Shown piece by piece: positions 1-4,819 of a DNA stretch of 7,170 nt; position 1 is the first letter of the stretch; the number at the start of each line of letters is the position of its first letter. A program made the position numbers and the translations under genes. Under the pieces are notes generated by a model that ran no database searches, had not been told where the DNA came from, and saw nothing but the letters and a program-made list of their open reading frames with translations. Source of the DNA: Deltaproteobacteria bacterium (lineage in GTDB: Bacteria; Desulfobacterota; Dissulfuribacteria; Dissulfuribacterales; UBA3076); NCBI GenBank assembly GCA_021159445.1, contig JAGGRV010000067.1, forward strand, positions 1-7,170, read 5' to 3'.

Positions 1-123
1 CCACGGGTCTCAATACCGCTTGAAGTGGCAGAGCGGCTAGGACTTACCGATGCCAACTTTGTCGCCCTTGAAGTCAAGGACAACTGCATTATAATCAAAA
101 AGGCCAAGGTGGTGACAGAATGA
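1..123 (+). CDS. AbrB/SpoVT-type DNA-binding protein, C-terminal part (5' end outside window)
   Basis: Only the last 40 residues are visible; the start lies before the window. The visible part begins PRVSIPLEVAERLGL, then an acidic turn, then VALEVKDNCIIIKKAKV. This fits the swapped-hairpin AbrB/MazE fold: a 'r-x-x-IP-x-e-v-x-e-x-LGL' first half, then a hydrophobic beta strand of the 'vxlevxdnxiiixk' type. Proteins of this family bind DNA as dimers and act as transcription regulators or as antitoxins. The TGA stop overlaps the ATG of the next gene (ATGA), so the two are very probably co-transcribed and translationally coupled. The family call is fairly safe. Whether it is a viral regulator or an antitoxin cannot be told, since the following protein is not a recognisable toxin. 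Confidence 0.75.
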   Translation, partial: PRVSIPLEVAERLGLTDANFVALEVKDNCIIIKKAKVVTE

Positions 124-362
124 CCGCTGAGAAGATCAAAAAACTCCAACACCTTTTAGCCGATGCCTATTCTCTTCTTTCTATTTCTCAGCAAATTCTA
201 TCAGGAACAATAGTCGAGCCCAGGGATCTCGGCTACGTCAGGAAGAACATCAGGGATGCTATGGCCATAATTAATGACGTGGAGAAGGCCCTTGATGACC
301 TCAGAAGGGCAGAAGAGCAAAAAGTAAAAGTGATAGACATAGGCCCCGAGGATCTTGTCTGA
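120..362 (+). CDS. Small all-helical protein of unknown function (80 aa), coupled to the AbrB-type gene
   Basis: I do not recognise this family. The protein is short, charged and almost wholly predicted helical: one helix around residues 3-28, a break at the EPRD segment, then a long amphipathic helix around residues 38-68 that ends in RRAEEQK. A hydrophobic tail (VIDIGPEDLV) follows. There is no signal peptide or membrane segment. It starts at the ATG inside an ATGA overlap with the AbrB-like gene. The pairing of an AbrB-type protein with a small overlapping partner resembles the layout of toxin-antitoxin pairs, but no PIN, RelE or HEPN catalytic motif can be seen, so a partner or co-regulator role is as likely. 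Its codons are more AT-rich than those of the structural genes further on. Confidence 0.7.
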   Translation: MTAEKIKKLQHLLADAYSLLSISQQILSGTIVEPRDLGYVRKNIRDAMAIINDVEKALDDLRRAEEQKVKVIDIGPEDLV

Positions 363-364
363 TC

Positions 365-389
365 TTTTTATAGTTTTGTGGCCTTTTTT
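365..389 (+). terminator. T-rich tract after the plus-strand pair, inside the end of the opposing gene
   Basis: Right after the stop of the 80-residue gene the plus strand has a run of five T (365-369) and then six T (384-389). Archaeal RNA polymerase commonly stops at such oligo-T tracts without a hairpin. The same bases encode the last, lysine-rich residues (KKATKL) and the stop of the convergent gene. A terminator role is inferred. Confidence 0.35.
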
Positions 390-1360
390 AGGAGTTTTAT
401 CTCGGGCAGCTGTTCTAGCATGTCGAGAATTGTCTGCGACGTCTCGCTTATCTTCTTGAGTATGTTGTAGCACCTTAGGGCGTCCCTCTCATCTGCGGCG
501 AGCTCAAGGCTCATGAGCTGGACTTTGATCGCGCCGAGGCCCCAGCCAATGTACTTCCACGAGAACTTCTTGACCGGGATGCCGACCCTGAAGCCCTCGG
601 CCCTCAGGTGCTTTTCTGCGACTATTGCGCGGGCCTCGTCCGTCACGATAAAGAGGTTGTCCTCATAGGGCATTGACACGTCAACCACTGCATCGAAGCG
701 CTCCTTATACCTCCCAGGGTCAAGCCCGGCCTCCCTGAGTATGCGCGAGAACTCTTCCCAGAGCCTCTCGACGTCTTCGTCCGTGAGCACCCTCTCGCCC
801 TTGGCCTTCCTCTCCTCAGCCTCCTTCAGCTCTTCAACTGCCTTAGTGAGCTCTTCAAGTGTTAAATCTGTCCTCGTCTTGAGCGCCGTCAATGTGCCCC
901 ACAAAACATAGGCCCTCCTCGTCTCCACCGCCCTCTCCATCTGGGCCAAGTCCGTGGCACCGCGCCTCGCAAAGCCCTTGATCGCCCTCCAGTTCACCTT
1001 CGGGGCAGGCCTTGGCTTTGGCCTGGGCGCCACCCTCTCCGCCTCCTCAGCCGCCCTCCTCACGTCCACCCGCGTGGGCACTTTTGTTACCTTCAACAGC
1101 TTCTCATAGTCCTCCCTGAACGTGAGCACGTTCACTGGATTGTGTTCCTTGTTGACTATCCTCGCGATCCTGTACAAGTGCATGGCCGTTACCGGGTGGC
1201 CCTTGATTATCCTGATGACCTCACCCGTCCCCTCGTCCCTCACGGGTATTACCCAGGTGTCATAGGTGAACCCCTCGAGCCTCTTGTATTCGGGTTTCCC
1301 CACCACTTCGAGCTTCAGCAGGTCGCAGAAGCGCCTTACCTCCTCTGGGATCTCTTCCAT
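368..1360 (-). CDS. Unknown 330-aa protein, last gene of the minus-strand cluster
   Basis: No family is recognised. Three parts can be seen. Residues 1-95 are mixed alpha/beta, with a strand pair around TYDTWVIPVRDEGTGEVIRII. Residues 96-125 are a basic, proline-rich linker (RPKPRPAPK at about 113-121) that looks flexible. Residues 126-330 are largely helical, very charged in the middle (about 166-212), and end in a long helix with hydrophobic heptads. There is no membrane segment, signal peptide or obvious nucleotide-binding motif. The ATG at 1360 follows GGAGGAGGG closely and lies 25 bases inside the end of the upstream gene, so the two are coupled. A structural scaffold or DNA/protein-binding accessory role is possible but only a guess. 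Confidence 0.8.
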   Translation of the reverse strand: MEEIPEEVRRFCDLLKLEVVGKPEYKRLEGFTYDTWVIPVRDEGTGEVIRIIKGHPVTAMHLYRIARIVNKEHNPVNVLTFREDYEKLLKVTKVPTRVDVRRAAEEAERVAPRPKPRPAPKVNWRAIKGFARRGATDLAQMERAVETRRAYVLWGTLTALKTRTDLTLEELTKAVEELKEAEERKAKGERVLTDEDVERLWEEFSRILREAGLDPGRYKERFDAVVDVSMPYEDNLFIVTDEARAIVAEKHLRAEGFRVGIPVKKFSWKYIGWGLGAIKVQLMSLELAADERDALRCYNILKKISETSQTILDMLEQLPEIKLLKKATKL

Positions 1361-1869
1361 TTTAGGCCCTCCTCCAGAACCCGTTCCCAGTCCGCTTCCG
1401 TCGGGGAGGTCGCCTCCTCGATTACTAGCTCCCAGTCCGCCTTCCCCTCTTGCTCCGCCATCCTCTCGGCCCTCTCTCTAGCCCTGATGCCGTCCGGCGG
1501 CTCGACTGGTGTCCTCCTCCCCTCGAGGACTTCCCTCGCGTACCTTGACTTAGTCTCACCGACGATCCTGGCCGCTTCCTCATACCTCCTGTATGCCTCC
1601 TCGGGCAGCCAGGTGGTGAGCGGCGGGTCTTCGATGTACTTCACCGCGATGTCCGCGAGGATCTGGTAGTAGTCCCACGCGTCATCAAATTGCCCCTCCT
1701 TGATCAGCATCTCCATTGCGTCGAAGACTTCCTCGGCCTCTTCCCTCGCGGGCTCGGGCAGTATCTCCCTAAGCCTCCTAAGCTCCCTCAGGGTGTCCTC
1801 GGTACTCTCCTTCGCCATCCAGTAGGCGAGGTTAGAAACCGACGCAACAATATCTTTGGCCAACCCCAT
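1336..1869 (-). CDS. Helical acidic protein with two C-terminal DWExV motifs (177 aa)
   Basis: The family is not recognised. The protein is almost entirely helical and rich in Glu and Arg. Its centre (about residues 45-80, EEAEEVFDAMEMLIKEG then DDAWDYYQILADIAVKYI) resembles a pair of helical-hairpin repeats. The C-terminus carries a tandem motif: DWELVIEE near residue 145 and DWERVLEE near residue 160, followed by a basic end KWKRSQRR. A related DWESVLKK closes the neighbouring upstream protein. I chose the ATG at 1869 because GAGGTGG lies just before it; the longer GTG start at 1878 would fall inside that ribosome site. The end overlaps the next gene by 25 bases. It is the third gene of the cluster; function unknown. 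Confidence 0.8.
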   Translation of the reverse strand: MGLAKDIVASVSNLAYWMAKESTEDTLRELRRLREILPEPAREEAEEVFDAMEMLIKEGQFDDAWDYYQILADIAVKYIEDPPLTTWLPEEAYRRYEEAARIVGETKSRYAREVLEGRRTPVEPPDGIRARERAERMAEQEGKADWELVIEEATSPTEADWERVLEEGLKWKRSQRR

Positions 1870-1901
1870 ATGGCCCACCTCATATGTACCTTACAGGTTA
1901 T

Positions 1902-2270
1902 CTAAAAGTATTTTTTGAGCACCGACTCCCAGTCGCCCGTGTCCTCTTCAGTCTCGCCCTCCTGCTGCTGCCCTTGGAGCAGGGCTAGTAGGGCCTCGAC
2001 CTCAGCCTTCTTCTTCAGCCACTGCTTGTTCCACCGCTCAAGGTCTGCGAGGACTTTCTCGATCTCCACGGCCTCCTTGGGGATATAGACCCTCGCGATC
2101 GCCTCACCGCCTCCGGGGAGCTCCACGAAGTCAAAGATCATTTCGAGGGCCGTCTTCGTCTGGGCCTGCCTCTTGAAGGGGAGGTTCCTGAATATCTTGT
2201 CCTCGATGATCCAGTAATAGCCGTCGTCATAGAGAACCGCGTATTCTAGCTCCCTCACCACCCTCCTCAT
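1902..2270 (-). CDS. Coiled-coil protein ending in a DWESVL motif (122 aa)
   Basis: Unrecognised family. Residues 1-62 form a compact, probably beta-alpha domain with an aromatic stretch (YDDGYYWIIEDKIF) and a PGGG turn before the strand AIARVYI. Residues 65-100 form a long charged helix or coiled coil (EKVLADLERWNKQWLKKK onward). Then come a QGQQQ stretch, an acidic linker (EGETEED) and the terminal DWESVLKKYF. The acidic linker makes the last motif look like an exposed docking tail. The start is uncertain. ATG at 2270 is preceded closely by GGTGA, while GTG at 2276 has AGGAGG four bases upstream; both keep the protein almost unchanged. The 5' end overlaps the RHH gene in another frame by about 44 bases, so the genes form one transcript. 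Confidence 0.8.
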   Translation of the reverse strand: MRRVVRELEYAVLYDDGYYWIIEDKIFRNLPFKRQAQTKTALEMIFDFVELPGGGEAIARVYIPKEAVEIEKVLADLERWNKQWLKKKAEVEALLALLQGQQQEGETEEDTGDWESVLKKYF

Positions 2271-2394
2271 ACTCACCGACCCTCCTGAGCAGCTCTTTCA
2301 GCGCCTCCTCATAACTCCTGAACCTCGCCGCGTACCTCTTCCACGCTATGTGCACTTTAGGGTCACACCAGATAACGATCCTCTCCTTATTCAC
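2227..2394 (-). CDS. Small ribbon-helix-helix DNA-binding protein (55 aa), first gene of the minus-strand cluster
   Basis: The protein has the RHH pattern: a short strand RIVIWC, then DPKVHIAWKRYAARF as helix A, a turn with Ser, then YEEALKELLRRVGEY as helix B. A Gly/Glu-rich tail follows, coded in the overlap with the next gene. RHH (Arc/CopG) proteins bind operators as dimers with the strand in the major groove and are common in archaeal viruses. I prefer GTG at 2394 because GAGGTGA lies five bases upstream; the longer form from GTG at 2412 would start ahead of that ribosome site. The gene sits just downstream of a divergent TATA element, so it could autoregulate its own cluster and the opposing one. 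RHH is a pattern-based call from a short sequence. Confidence 0.65.
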   Translation of the reverse strand: MNKERIVIWCDPKVHIAWKRYAARFRSYEEALKELLRRVGEYEEGGEGARIRGSL

Positions 2395-2427
2395 CCTAGT
2401 CACCTCATACACAAAAAAGAAATTAGG

Positions 2428-2440
2428 GGGTTATAAACAC
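2428..2440. promoter_or_regulatory. TATA element in a divergent intergenic gap
   Basis: The 67-base gap between the RHH gene and the plus-strand gene at 2462 holds GGTTATAAACAC, which reads GTGTTTATAACC on the other strand. On the minus strand the box lies about 40 bases before the GTG start, a normal archaeal spacing. On the plus strand the box is only about 26 bases before the GTG codons, so a plus transcript from it would be nearly leaderless. A nearby TCTATAC is another plus-strand candidate. Minus-strand use is the better supported; promoter activity is inferred. Confidence 0.5.
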
Positions 2441-2461
2441 TTCTATACGAGGTGATGGGTG

Positions 2462-2755
2462 GTGGCCCAGGTTCCCATAAGTGTTAGTGAGGCCCTCGGT
2501 ATAGGAAAGCAGACCGAGAGGGTCTACGTGCCCAGGATTATACACGTCGACTGGAAGAGCCAAGTCCACGTTTTGATCGGTGTCGCCAGCCACGTCGCCT
2601 GGGCAATTCTAGCAAACAAGTACAAGACCATAAGGCTCAGGGGTTACGACAAGTTCAGGGAGCACAAGCAGCTGACCGGTGCCCTCATGAAGGCCTGGTG
2701 CTGGGAGCTCGTCGAGGACAAGATCAAGGCCGTCGCCTCAGGAGCTCGTGCCTGA
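2462..2755 (+). CDS. Unknown small protein (97 aa), first gene of a three-gene plus-strand group
   Basis: The family is not recognised. The protein opens with a short hydrophobic stretch (AQVPISVSEALGIG), then a beta-like part RVYVPRIIHVDW. A moderately hydrophobic helix follows (VHVLIGVASHVAWAILANKY), and the end is basic and helical with KAWCWELVEDKIKAV. The central helix contains histidines and is short, so I do not call it a membrane segment, though membrane association cannot be ruled out. Two GTG codons stand in tandem at 2459 and 2462. I chose 2462 because GAGGTGAT (2449-2456) is then five bases away, the spacing used by its neighbours. The next gene begins 29 bases after the stop. A small virion or accessory protein is plausible from context only. 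Confidence 0.7.
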   Translation: MAQVPISVSEALGIGKQTERVYVPRIIHVDWKSQVHVLIGVASHVAWAILANKYKTIRLRGYDKFREHKQLTGALMKAWCWELVEDKIKAVASGARA

Positions 2756-2763
2756 TCTCTCTC
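2754..2763 (+). repeat. Intergenic GATCTCTCTC element, copy 1
   Basis: A pyrimidine tract GATCTCTCTC begins within the TGA stop of the preceding gene and is followed by AATTTTT and the next ribosome site. Related tracts follow the stops near 4309 and 4793. It may be a termination or RNA-processing signal; its role is unknown. Confidence 0.45.
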
Positions 2764-2784
2764 AATTTTTCGGGGTGATTATTG

Positions 2785-3069
2785 ATGATCAAGGGTGTAG
2801 GTGGGCTTGAGAAGGCCAGGCTCGGCCTGGAGGCGATCACCGAGAACTACAAGAAGAAGATCAGCGCGAGCATACTCCCGCCAGACCCGCTCAGGATTGC
2901 CAAGAACGTCCTCAGGATCCCCGTCGCAATCGAGCACGCCCTGCCAGTCCCACCGATCCTCGAGACCATACACAGCAACGTGACCGAGCCCCTGATCGAG
3001 GAGCTCCCGAGGCTTCCCCTGACTGGAGACCTCCCCGTGGTTAAGTGGAATGAATGGTTGAGGGAGTGA
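2785..3069 (+). CDS. Unknown proline-rich small protein (94 aa)
   Basis: No family is recognised. The N-terminal third is a charged helix (LEKARLGLEAITENYKKK). From about residue 30 the sequence is broken by prolines every few residues (SILPPDPLRI, ALPVPPILETI, EELPRLPLTGDLP) and ends KWNEWLRE. Such a string of short hydrophobic segments between prolines suits an extended protein that packs along a partner, as minor capsid or cement proteins do, but this is a guess. The ATG at 2785 has GGGGTGAT five bases upstream; an in-frame TTG directly before it is less likely. The next gene starts six bases after the stop. The second half weakly resembles the middle of that following protein, hinting at an old duplication. 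Confidence 0.75.
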   Translation: MIKGVGGLEKARLGLEAITENYKKKISASILPPDPLRIAKNVLRIPVAIEHALPVPPILETIHSNVTEPLIEELPRLPLTGDLPVVKWNEWLRE

Positions 3070-3075
3070 TGAGCC

Positions 3076-3438
3076 ATGGCCCCACAATTACCAACTCCTG
3101 AAAAGTTTACCGAGGCCCTCGCCGGGGCCTTGTCATTCCCGCCAAAGCTCTCAGCAATCGCCGAGCTGCTCGCCGAGCCCGAGAGGATCTTTGAAGAGCA
3201 GGCCGCGGCAATGGGCCTCCCAGTCCCGACCGGGCCAATGAGGACGCTCGCCCAGACCCTCTCCGGTATCGAGGCGACGCTGCCAACGCTCACCCTACCC
3301 GTCCCGACCGCGCCCACCACGCCGACTACCCCGCCCGCAGGAGTATCGCTCGGGGAAACAGAAAAAGTAGAGGTCTCGCAGCCCAAGCCCACGCCCACGA
3401 CCAGGGCGAGAGAAAGGATTGAGATTATTGAAGTCTGA
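3076..3438 (+). CDS. Unknown protein with a Pro/Thr-rich linker (120 aa)
   Basis: Not recognised. Residues 1-60 are helical and acidic (KFTEALAGAL, LSAIAELLAEPERIFEEQ). Residues 63-90 alternate LPVP, LPTLTLPVP and then TAPTTPTTPP, a low-complexity Pro/Thr stretch like linkers in surface and virion proteins. The C-terminal end, KPTPTTRARERIEIIEV, looks like a short strand that could insert into a partner. There is no signal peptide or membrane segment. The ATG at 3076 follows GGAGTGAT, which overlaps the stop of the preceding gene. The TGA stop at 3436-3438 directly abuts the stop of the opposite-strand RHH gene with no base between. An assembly or linker protein is possible; confidence in the gene itself is high, in the role low. 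Confidence 0.78.
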   Translation: MAPQLPTPEKFTEALAGALSFPPKLSAIAELLAEPERIFEEQAAAMGLPVPTGPMRTLAQTLSGIEATLPTLTLPVPTAPTTPTTPPAGVSLGETEKVEVSQPKPTPTTRARERIEIIEV

Positions 3439-3678
3439 TCACTTCTTCTTTTTTTCTTCGGCGATTAGGAAGTCAAGGCTCGTATCAAGGGCTCTTGGCT
3501 CTGTTTTGAAGGTTTCTACTTCCTCGCCCGCGACCAAGAACTCGAGGTTCTCTCCGGGCACCCTGGCCTTCTCGAGCAGCATGTTGATAATCTCATCTTG
3601 CGTCTTCTTGTACAATATGCACAATATGTTCAGCTTTTTGTGGTTCTCCTCCGTCAGCTCGACCAGCACCTTCCCCAT
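3439..3678 (-). CDS. Ribbon-helix-helix transcription regulator (79 aa), divergent from the structural cassette
   Basis: The N-terminus fits the RHH fold: strand GKVLVELTEENHK, helix A HKKLNILCILYKK, a T turn, helix B QDEIINMLLEKARV. The pattern 'V-x-V-x-L-[ST]-x-E-x-x-x-x-L ... T-x-x-E-I-I-x-x-L-L' is that of Arc/CopG-like repressors. A C-terminal extension of about 38 acidic residues ends in EEKKKK and may serve oligomerisation or partner binding. I chose ATG at 3678: AAGGTGGT lies four bases upstream, and the longer GTG start at 3687 falls inside that ribosome site. The promoter faces that of the gene at 3788 across a palindromic element, so this protein is a good candidate for the regulator of the structural cassette and of itself. 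Confidence 0.75.
   Translation of the reverse strand: MGKVLVELTEENHKKLNILCILYKKTQDEIINMLLEKARVPGENLEFLVAGEEVETFKTEPRALDTSLDFLIAEEKKKK
3449..3455 (+). terminator. Seven-T tract just past the convergent stops
   Basis: A run of seven T begins eleven bases after the plus-strand stop, within a wider pyrimidine tract (3442-3459). It fits an archaeal oligo-T terminator for the 2462-3438 group. On the other strand the same bases encode the terminal lysines of the RHH protein. The function is inferred from sequence alone. Confidence 0.4.
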
Positions 3679-3712
3679 TTTGACCACCTTACTCCCGTTA
3701 TCCTCGTTACCA

Positions 3713-3721
3713 AGATAATTT
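3713..3721 (-). promoter_or_regulatory. TATA-like box for the RHH gene
   Basis: On the minus strand TTTCGAAA is followed by AAATTATCT, a BRE/TATA-like pair. A start of transcription about 25 bases on would fall near 3691, giving a leader of roughly 12 bases that just includes the AAGGTGGT ribosome site before the ATG at 3678. Confidence 0.45.
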
Positions 3722-3723
3722 TT

Positions 3724-3736
3724 CGAAATACTTAAG
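3724..3736 (+). promoter_or_regulatory. BRE/TATA promoter of the structural cassette
   Basis: CGAAATACTTAAG matches the archaeal arrangement of a CGAAA BRE directly before an AT-rich TATA box. Initiation would be expected near 3757, about 30 bases before the ATG at 3788. A purine-rich leader and a GGAGGTG ribosome site follow. The BRE core TTTCGAAA (3721-3728) is palindromic and serves both directions. Confidence 0.55.
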
Positions 3737-3787
3737 CATTTTGGCGGAGAAAAGAGGAGTGAAAAGCTTCCTGGAGGTGGGTGTGGG

Positions 3788-4309
3788 ATGAGCTATATTA
3801 TTCCGGCTGCGGAGTTAGATATTGCAGACATAGCGGCAATAAAGCAGCAGGTGATCGACGCCCTGTTCAGCGTCGCAATGAAAATGACCGGGCTGACCAG
3901 GGAGCAGCTCGTCATCAGGAACCTACTACCAAAGACCGACCTCGGCCTCACGAACGAATACTGGGAGACCCCAACCCTTACCGCAAACGACTGGACTAAC
4001 TACTTCACAAGGCAGCTCGACGAGCAGCAGTTCGTCGTCTTCTACGGTGTCGCCAACCTCAGCCCAGACCCAAAGGTCACCGCGATAAGGTTCAAGGTCG
4101 GTAGCGGGGCAGGTACAAAGACCCTCGACGTCATCCAGCTCGAGGAGCTCTACACCAACACCGAGAGGACTGACGGGTTCTTCAAGAGGCCAATAATCTA
4201 CAAGGAGAGGCAGTACGTCAACGTGGATGTTTACTCAAAGGCCGCCGGAACCGAGCCGCTCATGCTCAGAGGGTTTGTAGTCGAACCAGCGGGTAAGGTG
4301 ACCTTCTGA
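3788..4309 (+). CDS. Putative virion structural protein, candidate major coat protein (173 aa)
   Basis: First gene of the plus-strand structural cassette, behind the best promoter in the window. Residues 8-48 form helices (AAIKQQVIDALFSVAMKM and LTREQLVIRNLL). From about residue 80 the chain is beta-rich: FVVFYGVANL, VTAIRFKVGSG, LDVIQLEELY, RPIIYKERQYVNVDVYS, LMLRGFVVEPAG. This could be a beta-sandwich or jelly-roll preceded by helices. There is no signal or membrane segment, and no cysteine. I do not recognise a named capsid family; the coat role is inferred from position, promoter and fold pattern. ATG at 3788 has GGAGGTG eight bases upstream. It could instead be a baseplate, tail or spike component. 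Confidence 0.75.
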   Translation: MSYIIPAAELDIADIAAIKQQVIDALFSVAMKMTGLTREQLVIRNLLPKTDLGLTNEYWETPTLTANDWTNYFTRQLDEQQFVVFYGVANLSPDPKVTAIRFKVGSGAGTKTLDVIQLEELYTNTERTDGFFKRPIIYKERQYVNVDVYSKAAGTEPLMLRGFVVEPAGKVTF

Positions 4310-4314
4310 CCCCT

Positions 4315-4326
4315 GATCTCTCTCTT
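4315..4326 (+). repeat. Intergenic GATCTCTCTC element, copy 2
   Basis: GATCTCTCTCTT lies shortly after the stop of the candidate coat gene, as part of CCCTGATCTCTCTCTTTGG, and directly before the next gene's G-rich ribosome site. It shares ten bases exactly with the copy at 2754. Confidence 0.45.
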
Positions 4327-4340
4327 TGGGGGTGGGTGAA

Positions 4341-4607
4341 ATGCCAATAGTCGGGCAGCTGATAAAGGCCGTAGGCAAAGTGGGGAAGAAGGTGTTCGCC
4401 GAGGCCGTTGAGGTCGCGGACGGCGATACCATCGACACGGGGCTCAGGAGCATTGACGCCTTGGCCCTAACGCCCTCAGCCGACAGGTTCGTCTCAGCAA
4501 CAAACGTAACCGGTGGAGTGATTACAATAGGGCTCAAGGACACCACTGGGGCCGCCGTAACGACCCCCGAAACGGTGTACATAATCGCCATAGGAGACCC
4601 GAGGTGA
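4341..4607 (+). CDS. Small beta-rich putative virion protein (88 aa)
   Basis: After a basic amphipathic helix (residues 3-20, VGQLIKAVGKVGKKVF) the protein becomes a series of short strands: GDTIDTGLRSIDALALTP, FVSATNVTGGVITIGLKD, ETVYIIAIGDPR. The order 'DTIDTGL ... A-L-T-P ... V-T-G-G-V-I-T-I-x-L-x-D ... V-Y-I-I-A-I-G' resembles small beta-sandwich proteins found among phage and viral structural genes, such as decoration or fibre-knob parts; I know of no specific family name. ATG at 4341 is preceded by GGGGGTGGGTGA; an in-frame TTG at 4326 would start before that ribosome site. The AGG-TGA end forms the ribosome site of the next gene, so translation is probably coupled. Confidence 0.75.
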   Translation: MPIVGQLIKAVGKVGKKVFAEAVEVADGDTIDTGLRSIDALALTPSADRFVSATNVTGGVITIGLKDTTGAAVTTPETVYIIAIGDPR

Positions 4608-4613
4608 CGGGCA

Positions 4614-4793
4614 ATGGTCAAGTACATAGTCCCACTGGTCAAGGAGGGCGGGATCATAAAGCCAAAGTATAACATCAAGAGGGACAAGGGCGTCAAGGTG
4701 CACTTTGACCTCCCCGCAAAGGTCGCAGTCGTCACTTCTGAAAAAGAAATAGAGAGCCTCGAGGGCAAGGTCGACGTTAAGGTAGTAAAGTGA
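4614..4793 (+). CDS. Small lysine-rich protein of unknown function (59 aa)
   Basis: This short reading frame fills the space between two structural genes. ATG at 4614 lies six bases after GAGGTGA, which also contains the stop of the preceding gene. The protein starts MVKYIVPLVKEGGIIKPKY and runs on with short strands (VKVHFDLPAKVAVVTS) to a charged end, EGKVDVKVVK. It is basic, rich in Lys and Val, and probably a small all-beta domain. Its codon choice (AAG, GTC, ATA, AGG) matches the neighbours, which supports it as real. No family is recognised; a small virion or assembly protein is inferred from position. The next start is 26 bases downstream, across another CTCTCTC tract. Confidence 0.72.
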   Translation: MVKYIVPLVKEGGIIKPKYNIKRDKGVKVHFDLPAKVAVVTSEKEIESLEGKVDVKVVK

Positions 4794-4806
4794 AATCTCT
4801 CTCTCC
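4794..4806 (+). repeat. Intergenic CTCTCTC tract, copy 3 (diverged)
   Basis: AATCTCTCTCTCC follows the TGA stop immediately. It shares the ATCTCTCTC core with the copies at 2754 and 4315 and is again followed by a ribosome site (GAGGTGAT at 4807-4814). Confidence 0.4.
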
Positions 4807-4819
4807 GAGGTGATTTTTT

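Noticed and set aside
1142..1669. A 175-residue plus-strand open frame
   Set aside because: It spans the junction of two minus-strand genes that have SD sites, overlap coupling and consistent charged helical sequences. The translation is Ser/Leu/Pro-rich as expected for a shadow.
2572..2632. Possible membrane helix in the 97-residue protein
   Set aside because: The hydrophobic run VLIGVASHVAWAILA is about 15 residues, contains a histidine and is bounded by short charged segments. It is too short for a confident membrane call.
2796..2840. Possible hairpin in GAGAAGGCCAGGCTCGGCCTGGAGG
   Set aside because: CCAGGCTCGGCCTGG can pair, but it lies inside codons for a charged helix in a GC-rich gene. 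No RNA role is indicated.
2847..3398. A 183-residue minus-strand open frame
   Set aside because: It is antisense to the two proline-rich genes, with Gly/Ser/Val-rich low-complexity translation and no ribosome site. The plus-strand genes have proper starts and spacing.
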